From positions 60,367 to 124,366 of the forward strand of contig DASTYC010000020.1 in assembly GCA_035765195.1 (NCBI GenBank): 64,000 nt of DNA, in the 5' to 3' direction. A model generated the notes under the pieces. It saw only the letters and a program-made list of their open reading frames with translations. It made no database searches and had not been told where the DNA came from. This stretch comes from CALAED01 sp035765195. GTDB lineage: Bacteria > Actinomycetota > Actinomycetes > Streptosporangiales > Streptosporangiaceae. A program made the position numbers and the translations under genes. Positions 1 to 8,007 of the stretch are shown here, piece by piece. Position 1 is the first letter of the stretch. Each line of letters begins with the position of its first letter.

Positions 1-277
1 GCAGCGCCAGCGCGACGTCGCCGCCGGCGCGGCCGCGCGAGCGCAGCAGCTCGATCGCGATCGCGCCCACGACGGACACGATCACCGCGGTCAGGACCGG
101 GGAGGTGCTGGTGAGCAGGCCGAGCGCGACGCCGGTGAGCGCGACGTGGCCGATGCCGTCGCCCAGCAGGGCGAGCCTGCGCTGCACGATGAACGTGCCG
201 ACCGCGGGAGCCGCGATGCCCATCAGCACGGCGGCGAGCAGCGCCCGGCGCATGAAGTCGAAGGTCAGCATGCTCAT
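1..277 (-). CDS. znuB: Zinc/manganese ABC transporter permease (ZnuB), 3' part cut by window edge
   Basis: Membrane permease of a zinc-type ABC importer, exporting nothing itself but forming the channel energised by the neighbouring ATPase. The ATG at 277 begins MSMLTFDFMRRALLAA, and the visible 92 residues carry the typical start of the ABC-3 family: hydrophobic helix, then a QRRLALLGDGIGH stretch that resembles the conserved 'R..LaLlGDaisH' cytoplasmic motif, then further hydrophobic helices. It lies 31 bp downstream of znuC on the same strand, so znuA-znuC-znuB form one operon. The C-terminus is outside the window. Manganese or another divalent metal is possible, but the Zur-like box upstream of znuA favours zinc. 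Confidence 0.88.
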   Translation of the reverse strand, partial: MSMLTFDFMRRALLAAVLMGIAAPAVGTFIVQRRLALLGDGIGHVALTGVALGLLTSTSPVLTAVIVSVVGAIAIELLRSRGRAGGDVALAL

Positions 278-308
278 CGTCGGCCTCCGCCGCCGGCCTC
301 GGGCGCGC

Positions 309-1091
309 TCATGTCGGGTCCCAGGTGGTGAGCGGTCCGCCGGAGCCGGCGGGCCCGTGCGGGTGAACGTGGTCGTGGCCGGGCAGCGCGTGCTCGCCGA
401 CCGGCGCGGGCGGCGCGCCCTCGTGCGCGACGCGTCCGTCGTCGAGCACGATGCAGCGGGTGATGAGCGGCTCCAGCGGGCCCAGCTCGTGGGCGACAAG
501 CACGACCGTACGGTCCTGGTCGATCAAGGCGCGCAGCGTGCGGGCGAGGGCCGCCTGGCTGGCCGCGTCGACCCCGGCGGTGGGCTCGTCCATCACAAAG
601 GTGTCGGGCTCGCCGGCCAGCGCCCGGGCGATCAGCACCCGCTGCTGCTGGCCGCCGGACAGCCGATGCACCGATTGGTACTGCAGGCCGTCGAGGCCCA
701 CGGCGGCGAGGGCCTGGTCGACGGCGGCGCGATCGGCCCGCGACGGCGGACGGAGCCGGGACTGCCGGGCGATCCGGCCCGAGGCCACGACCTCCCGTAC
801 GGTCGCCGGCACGCCGCCGCCCACGGTGAGCCGCTGCGGCACGTACCCCACGCGCCGCCAGTCGCGGAACCGCGCGGCCGGAACGCCATAGATCTCGGTG
901 CGGCCGGCGGTCAGCGGGATCAGCCCCAGCAGCGCGCGGACCAGCGTGGACTTCCCCGAACCGTTGGCGCCCAGCACGGCGAGCACCTCGCCGGCCGGCA
1001 CTCGCAGGTCGACGCCGCGCAGCACGGGGCGGCCGTCGAGGCGCACCTCGCCGCCCGTCATGGCGAACACAGGACTCGTCGGCGGCGTCAT
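309..1091 (-). CDS. znuC: Zinc ABC transporter ATP-binding protein (ZnuC)
   Basis: ATPase subunit that powers metal import through the adjacent permease at the cytoplasmic membrane. The 260-residue product has Walker A GANGSGKS at about residues 41-48, the ABC signature LSGGQQQR, and Walker B with MDEPTAGVD. The C-terminal tail is histidine-rich (GHDHVHPHG), a feature often seen in zinc-handling proteins. The start at 1091 is chosen because it overlaps the znuA stop by 4 bp (ATGA), a classic translational coupling. The open frame continues far upstream in antisense to znuA sequence, but those residues are not ABC-like. Length is usual for the family. Confidence 0.93.
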   Translation of the reverse strand: MTPPTSPVFAMTGGEVRLDGRPVLRGVDLRVPAGEVLAVLGANGSGKSTLVRALLGLIPLTAGRTEIYGVPAARFRDWRRVGYVPQRLTVGGGVPATVREVVASGRIARQSRLRPPSRADRAAVDQALAAVGLDGLQYQSVHRLSGGQQQRVLIARALAGEPDTFVMDEPTAGVDAASQAALARTLRALIDQDRTVVLVAHELGPLEPLITRCIVLDDGRVAHEGAPPAPVGEHALPGHDHVHPHGPAGSGGPLTTWDPT

Positions 1092-2059
1092 GAGCACTCC
1101 AGCGCGGTGCGCAGGGTCCGGAGGTTCTGTCGCATGATCGACAGATAGTCGGCCCGCGAGCCGGCGGCCAGGCCCTCGACCGGGTCGAGCGTCGCCGTGC
1201 GCACCCCGGCCTCCCGTGCCAGCGTCTGGGCCACCTTGGGGCTGACGAGCGTCTCGGTGAACACCGTCGTCGCCCCGGTCCGGTGGATCTCGCCGGTGAG
1301 CTCCGCCAGCCGGCCCGGCGACGGCTCGCCTTGCGGGTCGATCCCGGCGACGCTGACCTGGGTGAGCCCGTAGCGGTCGGCGAGATAGGCGAACGCCTCG
1401 TGGCCGGTCACAATGATCTTGTGCCGGCAGGTGCGCAGCCCCGCCTCGAACTCGCCGTCGAGCGCGTGGAGGTCGGCGGCGAGGGCGCGCGCGTTGGCCT
1501 GGTACGTAGCGGCGCGACCGTGGTCGCGCGCGGCGAGCCGGTCGCCCACCGCCTTGGCCACCGTGGCCAGCCGGGCGGGGTCCAGCCAAAGGTGCGGATC
1601 GCGCCCGGCGCCGGCGTCGCCCCCGCCGGCCCCGGCCCCGGCTCCGGCTCCGGCCGTGGTGCCGGGGGCGGGCAGCGTGCGCACCAGCGCGGCGGCGTCG
1701 ACGGCCTTGTCCTTGGCGTGCTGGTCGACGGCCTGGTCGACCGCCGGCTGCAGGCCCTTGATGTAGACGACGAGGTCGGCCTGGCTGACGGCGACGATCT
1801 GGCGCGGCGTGAGCTCGAGGTCGTGGGGCTCGGCGCCGGGTTTGGTCAGCGTCGTCACCTCCGCCGCCGAACCCGCCACGCGCTGCGCCACCCAGGACAT
1901 CGGGTAGAACGAGCCGATCACCGCGACCTCGCCGTTGCCGGCGCCGGAGTCGCCCGCGCAGGCGGCGGTGCCGAACAGCATCGCGCCCGCCGTGCCAACG
2001 GCGCAGGCCGCGCGCAGCCGCCGCACACCGCCTGAGCATCTGGAACCGATCGTCAGCAC
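1088..2059 (-). CDS. znuA: Zinc-binding lipoprotein of ABC importer (ZnuA/AdcA family)
   Basis: Solute-binding lipoprotein that captures zinc outside the membrane for ZnuBC. Of 323 residues, the first ~34 form a signal peptide ending in a lipobox (GTAAC, Cys34). Metal-ligand candidates of cluster A-I binding proteins are visible: His79 in AEPHDLE, His156 in DPHLWLDP and His220 in VTGHEAF. The loop between the first two histidines, often His-rich in zinc binders, is here Gly/Ala-rich (about residues 136-152) with no histidine. Start GTG at 2059 lies 21 bp from a Zur-like palindrome, so the mRNA leader must be short. First gene of the znuACB operon. Confidence 0.92.
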   Translation of the reverse strand: MLTIGSRCSGGVRRLRAACAVGTAGAMLFGTAACAGDSGAGNGEVAVIGSFYPMSWVAQRVAGSAAEVTTLTKPGAEPHDLELTPRQIVAVSQADLVVYIKGLQPAVDQAVDQHAKDKAVDAAALVRTLPAPGTTAGAGAGAGAGGGDAGAGRDPHLWLDPARLATVAKAVGDRLAARDHGRAATYQANARALAADLHALDGEFEAGLRTCRHKIIVTGHEAFAYLADRYGLTQVSVAGIDPQGEPSPGRLAELTGEIHRTGATTVFTETLVSPKVAQTLAREAGVRTATLDPVEGLAAGSRADYLSIMRQNLRTLRTALECS

Positions 2060-2077
2060 AGGTCAAGTATGGATGAA

Positions 2078-2098
2078 TATGAAAACGATTGTCAAAAC
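2078..2098. promoter_or_regulatory. Zur-like zinc operator
   Basis: An AT-rich imperfect palindrome, TGAAAACGATTGTCA at 2080-2094, closely resembles actinobacterial Zur/Fur boxes (TGAAAATnATTTTCA type) and stands out in a GC-rich neighbourhood. It sits just upstream of znuA (start 2059). By analogy zinc-bound Zur would repress znuACB. It also covers the stop codon of the DUF6703 gene (2092-2094). Confidence 0.8.
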
Positions 2099-2397
2099 CG
2101 CCCAAACGCGTGGCCCGCGGCAAGCAGGATGAGCACGACAAAGGCGCCGAGGCGCAGCAGCCGTCCCTGCAGCGGAGTCGACGGCCACGACAGGTACGCC
2201 AGCCAGCCGAGCAGCGCGGCCAGCGCGAGCAGGGCGCTCGCCCCCACCCAGCCGGTCCCGAGCATCCCGGCGAGCAGCAACGCGGCCAGGACCACAAGGA
2301 GCACCCAGCGCGGCAACTGGTGCAAGAAGACCAGCGGCGTCGCGCTCCATCGCTCCACCCTGCGCCGTAGGCCGCTCGTCGCGGTCGAGTCCGTCAC
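2092..2397 (-). CDS. Small membrane protein, DUF6703-like
   Basis: A 101-residue protein found next to other actinomycete genes under the name DUF6703; molecular role unknown. Sequence shows a polar N-terminus (TDSTATSGLRRRVERW) and then three hydrophobic segments at about residues 25-42, 46-63 and 74-92, so an integral membrane protein with three helices is expected. The GTG at 2397 is preferred because GGAGG precedes it by about 7-8 nt. The frame remains open upstream to 2805, but that region lies over another gene and has no membrane-protein character. Its stop codon lies inside the Zur-like box, so it runs directly into znuA, perhaps with a shared transcript. Confidence 0.7.
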   Translation of the reverse strand: MTDSTATSGLRRRVERWSATPLVFLHQLPRWVLLVVLAALLLAGMLGTGWVGASALLALAALLGWLAYLSWPSTPLQGRLLRLGAFVVLILLAAGHAFGRF

Positions 2398-2475
2398 GCC
2401 ATCACCTCCATGGGCTCGTCGGCACCCGAGGGGTTGCGGGCCACAGTACGCGTTCGCGGGTGCCAGGATGGGCTC

Positions 2476-2760
2476 ATGATCGCGATTACCCGCTACCGTG
2501 TGCCGCCCGGCGAGGTCGAGTCGTTCACGGCGCGGGCGCGCACGGTCCTCGAGGCGCTGGCGGGCGCGCCCGGTCACGTATCCGGCCGCCTCGGGCGCGC
2601 CGCGGACGATCCGGACCTGTGGGCGCTGATCACGGAGTGGACCGGAGCGGGGTTCTACCGGCGGGCGCTCGGGGCCTACGAGGTGCGCGTCACGTTGATC
2701 CCGCTGTCGGCCCTCGCCCTCGACGAGCCGGGCGCGTACGAGATCGTCCCGCTCCGCTGA
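2476..2760 (+). CDS. Antibiotic biosynthesis monooxygenase (ABM)-fold protein
   Basis: A 94-residue protein with the dimeric ferredoxin-like ABM pattern: MIAITRYRVPPGEVESFTARAR at the N-terminus, a GHVSGRLGRAADDPDLWALI middle strand with the usual W, and a helix ending in VRVTLIPLSALALDEPGAYEIV. Family members include quinone monooxygenases and haem-degrading enzymes, but many are uncharacterised; no haem or quinone assignment is possible from sequence here. The start is the ATG at 2476, aligning with homologous N-termini; the open frame begins at 2410 but the extra residues are not family-like. Divergent from the DUF6703 gene. Confidence 0.72.
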   Translation: MIAITRYRVPPGEVESFTARARTVLEALAGAPGHVSGRLGRAADDPDLWALITEWTGAGFYRRALGAYEVRVTLIPLSALALDEPGAYEIVPLR

Positions 2761-2891
2761 CACCCCGGCACCCGTCCAAACGGGGTCGTCCACACGGGTC
2801 AACACGCCGCCTCAGCGGGTGAAAGTTCTCGCCGGATGCCGTTTCGGGGCCGCGGCCCGCGCGTCACCCCCGCCCATCATGATCGGCGGGG

Positions 2892-4244
2892 GTGAACGTG
2901 ATGCGGCGTGCCAGCTGGTACGGAGCCGGAGCGACGATCGTCGCGGCGCTGGAGGTGGCGATGTGCCTGGCGCCGGCGGGCTCCGGCGCGACCGCCGAGC
3001 GGCGCAGCGCGGGCTCCGGAGTGGCGCGGCAGGCGCAGGGCGCAGCGCTGGCCGCGATCTCCTACCGCGGCGTGCACCTGCGGGTTCCGGCCGGCTGGCC
3101 GGTCCACCGCCTCGACGCCGACCCCCGTCGCTGCGTGCGCTACGACCGGAACGCCGTCTACTTCGGCCGGGGCGGCGCTGACCAGGATTGCCCGGCCCGG
3201 CTGACGGGACGTACCGAGACGATCCACGTCGAGCCCATCGATCCGGCCGGAATCGGCACCCCGCCGGCGCGCGGCGACGAGCAGGTCGAGGCCGCGGCCG
3301 AGGGAGAGATACGGCGCGCGCTGCCCGCCGCGGGTGTCATGGTCACGGCGACGTACGGAGCACGGCGTGCCGTCGTCCGGCGAATCGTCCGCACGGCCTG
3401 GATCAACCCGGTGATGCGAGTCGAACCGCCGGCCCGTCCCCCCGCGCCCCAGCTGCGATCACCGCACGACCGCGACCGTCTCGGCCGGGGGGAGGGCCTG
3501 CTGCGCGGCGGGATCCACCGCCCGAGCGGCGCCGATCACGGAGGTCACCGCGGCCGCCGGCGCGCGTGGGCCACCGGGCGGGGATTCGACACCTGTACGG
3601 CGCCGTCGCTGGCGGCCATGCGCGCCTGGCGGCGCGCCTACCGGATCGCGAACATCTACATCGGCGGGGCGGCCCGCGCCTGCGCGGACGGCAACCTGTC
3701 CAGAGTCTGGATCAAGGAGGTCCGCCGGATGGGATACCGGCTGATCCCCACCTACGTGGGACTGCAGGCTCCCTGCACGCGGCACAAACGGCACTTCTCC
3801 GCCCGCCTCGCGGTCCGCGCGGGCAAGGCGGCGGCCGACAACGCGGTCCGCCGGGCGCGGGCGCTGGGCATCGGGCGCCCGGCGCCGATCTACTTCGACA
3901 TGGAGGCCTACGACAGCCGCAAGCGCTGGTGCCGCGTCGCCGTGCTGCGCTTCTTGCACACCTGGTCGCGGCGGCTGCGCGTCCATCACTACACCCCGGG
4001 GGTCTACAGCAGCGTCGCCTCGGGCATTCGAGACCTGGGGCTGGCGCGGGGCATCATCAAGCCCTCGTCGATCTGGTTCGCGCACTGGGACAGGCGCGCG
4101 ACCACCAAGCGCAGCAGATACCTCCTCGCCTCGTGGTGGCGCGGGCACCGGCGGATCAAGCAGTACCGCGGGCCGCATCGGGAACGGCACGGCGGCTACG
4201 TCATCAACATCGACAGCGACGTGGTCGACGGCCGGGTCTACTGA
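2892..4244 (+). CDS. Secreted DUF1906 (Rv2525c-like glycoside hydrolase-like) protein
   Basis: The C-terminal ~220 residues match DUF1906/Rv2525c-like proteins, a TIM-barrel family related to glycoside hydrolases: GFDTCTAPSLAAMRAWRRAY, NIYIGG, YRLIPTYVG, and PIYFDMEAYD, where the Asp/Glu pair lies at the expected active-site strand. The N-terminus (MRRASWYGAGATIVAALEV...) is a likely Sec or lipoprotein-free signal peptide, so the product is extracytoplasmic. Between them is an N-terminal region of ~130 residues with two cysteines (RRCVRYD, DQDCPARL) seen in actinomycete relatives. Substrate unknown; a cell-wall role is inferred from the mycobacterial member only. GTG at 2892 follows GGCGGGG; an ATG at 2901 is an alternative. 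Confidence 0.72.
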   Translation: MNVMRRASWYGAGATIVAALEVAMCLAPAGSGATAERRSAGSGVARQAQGAALAAISYRGVHLRVPAGWPVHRLDADPRRCVRYDRNAVYFGRGGADQDCPARLTGRTETIHVEPIDPAGIGTPPARGDEQVEAAAEGEIRRALPAAGVMVTATYGARRAVVRRIVRTAWINPVMRVEPPARPPAPQLRSPHDRDRLGRGEGLLRGGIHRPSGADHGGHRGRRRAWATGRGFDTCTAPSLAAMRAWRRAYRIANIYIGGAARACADGNLSRVWIKEVRRMGYRLIPTYVGLQAPCTRHKRHFSARLAVRAGKAAADNAVRRARALGIGRPAPIYFDMEAYDSRKRWCRVAVLRFLHTWSRRLRVHHYTPGVYSSVASGIRDLGLARGIIKPSSIWFAHWDRRATTKRSRYLLASWWRGHRRIKQYRGPHRERHGGYVINIDSDVVDGRVY

Positions 4245-4510
4245 CCGCCGGGTCTCCCGACCGGCGGTCGCACCCGGGCGCCGAACCGTGCCGCGATCGG
4301 GACGCAGGGTGACGAGACGGCTTCGCCGGGTTTGGCGACCAGCGTGATGTGGTCGTACCCTAGGCTGGATTTCGTTTCGGCGCGCGCGTTGATCGCACGC
4401 GGACGTGCGCGGCGCCGCCGGACGGGAAGTCAACGGGGATTCATTCGCGTCCATGCCACCCTTGGCGCACGACCCCGATATCGCCGACCGCAGCCGGATG
4501 GAGACCGACC

Positions 4511-5887
<1,377 letters not shown>

Positions 5888-5900
5888 CCCCGTCGCGAGG

Positions 5901-6758
5901 CTATTCGAAGTACGCGATCGTGCGGAACTCGATGCTGTGCCGCGGCACGGTGGCCTTGGCCGTCGCGTCGTGGAACGCGCTGTGAGGCACCCGCCACGCC
6001 ACCGAGTGGTCGCTGTCGTTCAGCTTGAGCAGGAGGATCTCGTCGCGCGTCATGTCGGGGAAGTACCACCATCGGTGGGCGGGATTGTGGAGGAACTCCG
6101 AGCCGCCGGCCCCCGGCGCGGTGGCGGGCATCTCGGCGTACAGGTCGTCGGGGATCTCGTCGACCAGATACATCCGGTTGTCCAGCCCCTCGCCGGCGCC
6201 GACGCTGCGGTAGTCGCAGATGGCCAGCGGCCAGTCCTGCGGCGGCGGGCTGAACACGCGCCACAGGCTGGTGATGAGGGCCCGCCGAAACCCGGGCCCG
6301 TCGGGGAAGTGCGACCGGTAGGCGGCCTCGGCCCGCTCCCGCGCCCCGGCGGCCGAGAAGTCGTTGTGCACCGACGCCGCCTGCGGCTGCGAGGAGTTCT
6401 CCTTGGCCGCCGCGGCACGGCGGAGCAGCCAGCTCAGCGTCGCCACCCGGGTGGCCCCGGTGTAGGCCGTGAGGAACCGCGTGACCTCGGGGACGTAGAC
6501 CCGCTCCACCTCCGCCCGGTCGGTGAAGTCGCGCACCGCCGTACGGTGCTCGATGAGCGCGAACCCGTTGCCGTCCAAGGTGAACTGATCGGCGATCGGA
6601 CGTCCGTTGTGGATCGGCATCACGTAGGAGCGGTAGCTCCCGGTGTTGACGCTGACGCCGGGGGCGGTGAATCGGCGCAGGACCGTGGACTCGGGCGCCA
6701 GATAGTTCAGCTCGCCTTCGACCGTCTGGATGTGCGCCGTGTCGCCGACCGCTGCCAT
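5901..6758 (-). CDS. CmcJ/NvfI-family oxidoreductase-like protein
   Basis: A 285-residue protein resembling the CmcJ/NvfI family (Fe/2-oxoglutarate-type enzymes first named from cephamycin C biosynthesis and fungal meroterpenoid pathways). Recognised from GSYRSYVMPIHNGRP, FTLDGNGFALIEHRTAVRDF, the HNDFS stretch and the late VFSPPPQDWPLAICDYRSV and C-terminal SIEFRTIAYFE. Candidate metal ligands are the His/Asp of HNDFS and a C-terminal histidine, but the assignment is not certain. ATG at 6758 has AGGAGA 6 nt upstream. No other biosynthetic genes are nearby. A near-copy of the fic operator lies 75 nt upstream, suggesting shared control with fic. Convergent with glyS, 13 bp apart. Confidence 0.68.
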   Translation of the reverse strand: MAAVGDTAHIQTVEGELNYLAPESTVLRRFTAPGVSVNTGSYRSYVMPIHNGRPIADQFTLDGNGFALIEHRTAVRDFTDRAEVERVYVPEVTRFLTAYTGATRVATLSWLLRRAAAAKENSSQPQAASVHNDFSAAGARERAEAAYRSHFPDGPGFRRALITSLWRVFSPPPQDWPLAICDYRSVGAGEGLDNRMYLVDEIPDDLYAEMPATAPGAGGSEFLHNPAHRWWYFPDMTRDEILLLKLNDSDHSVAWRVPHSAFHDATAKATVPRHSIEFRTIAYFE

Positions 6759-6832
6759 CGCGAATCTCCTGCTCGGGATCTACGCGAACACCCTAAGCCG
6801 CCGAACCGGCGATCCCACCTAGGGGAATCGTT

Positions 6833-6866
6833 AAACTACCTAATCGATCTTCGTTTTAGCTAGTTC
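6833..6866. promoter_or_regulatory. Palindromic operator, copy 1 (before the CmcJ-like gene)
   Basis: Inverted repeat with arms AACTACCTAA (6834-6843) and TTAGCTAGTT (6856-6865), one mismatch, about 12-nt spacer. The spacer begins TCGATCT, exactly as in copy 2 at 7941-7978. It overlaps the fic stop codon (6865-6867) and lies 75 nt before the CmcJ-like start codon. Confidence 0.7.
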
Positions 6867-7917
6867 AACGAGGTACTCGTCGCCACACGGCCGCGCGCCC
6901 GACGCCGTCGGGAGCGACCTCGCCTTCCCTCCTCAGTTCGCCGAGCACCAGCCGGATGGTCTGGTCGCTGACTCCGGGAAGCGCCGCGCGAACATCCGCG
7001 ACTCGGAAAATGGAGGGGGCGCAGCGGAGGACATAGTCGCGTACGCGCTCTTGCTTGCTCCCGGCGGGTCGTTCGGCGGCCGCCCGGCGAGCGAAGATCC
7101 GGTACGCCTCGGCGAGGACTCCGACGAAATACTCCAGCCAGGGCCAGGGGTCGACCTTGTCGTCTCGCCAGCCACGTGTTGAGTCGAGCAGCGCCTGGTA
7201 ATAGGCGTCCGCGGATTCGGCGATCAGTTGTTCCAAGCTGACATAGCGAACGACACCGTAACCGGCATCGGCGAGAAGCGCGTTGGTGATGGCTCGCGCC
7301 ACCCGCCCGTTTCCGTCTTCAAAAGGATGGATGACGGTCAGATCGAGGACGAAGAGCCCGGCCAGCAGCACGGGGTGGTGCCTGGCATCGGCGATGGCCT
7401 CGCGGTATCGCTCGACCAGTTCCCGGACGTGGAACTCGGTCTCCGCGGCCGCCACGGGCCGGAACCGTACGGTGGTGGTGCCGTCGGGCGCACGGTCCAC
7501 GACGAGGTTGTCCTCGGTCTTGAACCGGCCTCCTGCCGCCTTGGTGTGGGCGAAGAGCAGCCGATGCAGGTGGAGAACGAGCCCCACGCTCAGCGGCCGC
7601 CAATCTTCCCGGAAGAGGTGGTCGATGGCGTCGCGGTATCCGGCGAGCTCCTGTTCGCCGCGGGTCCGCAGCGTTGTCACGTCCCCGCGGATGATGCGCT
7701 CCGCACGAGACCGGTCATCTACGACAACCCCCTCGATCGCCGATGACATGGTGATACTGGCGACCCGTGCCCGGTTGGCCAGTTCGCCGAGCACGCCGGG
7801 CAACTGGTCCTGATAGAGGGCCTCGCTGCCCCGTCCGACATCGACCGTGCTCAGCAGAGTGACCACCCGGCTCGGCACCCGCCCGAGCACACGATCCAGG
7901 TCAGCGAAGCTGCGCAT
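6865..7917 (-). CDS. Fic-domain protein (AMPylator type) with N-terminal inhibitory helix and C-terminal winged helix
   Basis: Fic enzymes usually transfer AMP (or other phosphate-containing groups) to target hydroxyls. The active-site loop HPFEDGNGRVARA is intact at about residues 197-209. An inhibitory motif of the (S/T)xxxE(G/N) type, SSAIEG at about 58-63, precedes the fold, so this is a class II, self-inhibited Fic. After ~280 a winged-helix-like domain (ERVRDYVLRCAPSIF, RVADVRAALPGVSDQTIRLVL) suggests DNA binding, as in many Fic regulators. ATG at 7917 is chosen because AGGGGG lies 5 nt upstream; a TTG at 7944 would overlap the operator. The gene is bracketed by two palindromes that it might bind itself (inference). 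Confidence 0.9.
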   Translation of the reverse strand: MRSFADLDRVLGRVPSRVVTLLSTVDVGRGSEALYQDQLPGVLGELANRARVASITMSSAIEGVVVDDRSRAERIIRGDVTTLRTRGEQELAGYRDAIDHLFREDWRPLSVGLVLHLHRLLFAHTKAAGGRFKTEDNLVVDRAPDGTTTVRFRPVAAAETEFHVRELVERYREAIADARHHPVLLAGLFVLDLTVIHPFEDGNGRVARAITNALLADAGYGVVRYVSLEQLIAESADAYYQALLDSTRGWRDDKVDPWPWLEYFVGVLAEAYRIFARRAAAERPAGSKQERVRDYVLRCAPSIFRVADVRAALPGVSDQTIRLVLGELRREGEVAPDGVGRAAVWRRVPR

Positions 7918-7940
7918 CGAACCCCCTGCCAACGAAGCCA

Positions 7941-7978
7941 CCAAACTAGCTAATCGATCTCCAGTTTAGCTAGTTTGG
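7941..7978. promoter_or_regulatory. Palindromic operator, copy 2 (before fic)
   Basis: Perfect 13-bp inverted repeat: CCAAACTAGCTAA (7941-7953) and TTAGCTAGTTTGG (7966-7978), 12-nt spacer starting TCGATCT. It ends 24 nt before the preferred fic start (7917). AT-rich in a GC-rich region, the usual look of a dimeric repressor site. Confidence 0.8.
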
Positions 7979-8007
7979 CGGTTTCCTTGGCGGTTCTGGT
8001 GGTCGAT

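Noticed and set aside
4245..4510. T-box or other riboswitch ahead of glyS
   Set aside because: I could not find the T-box sequence or specifier stem; only a TAGGCT promoter-like box.
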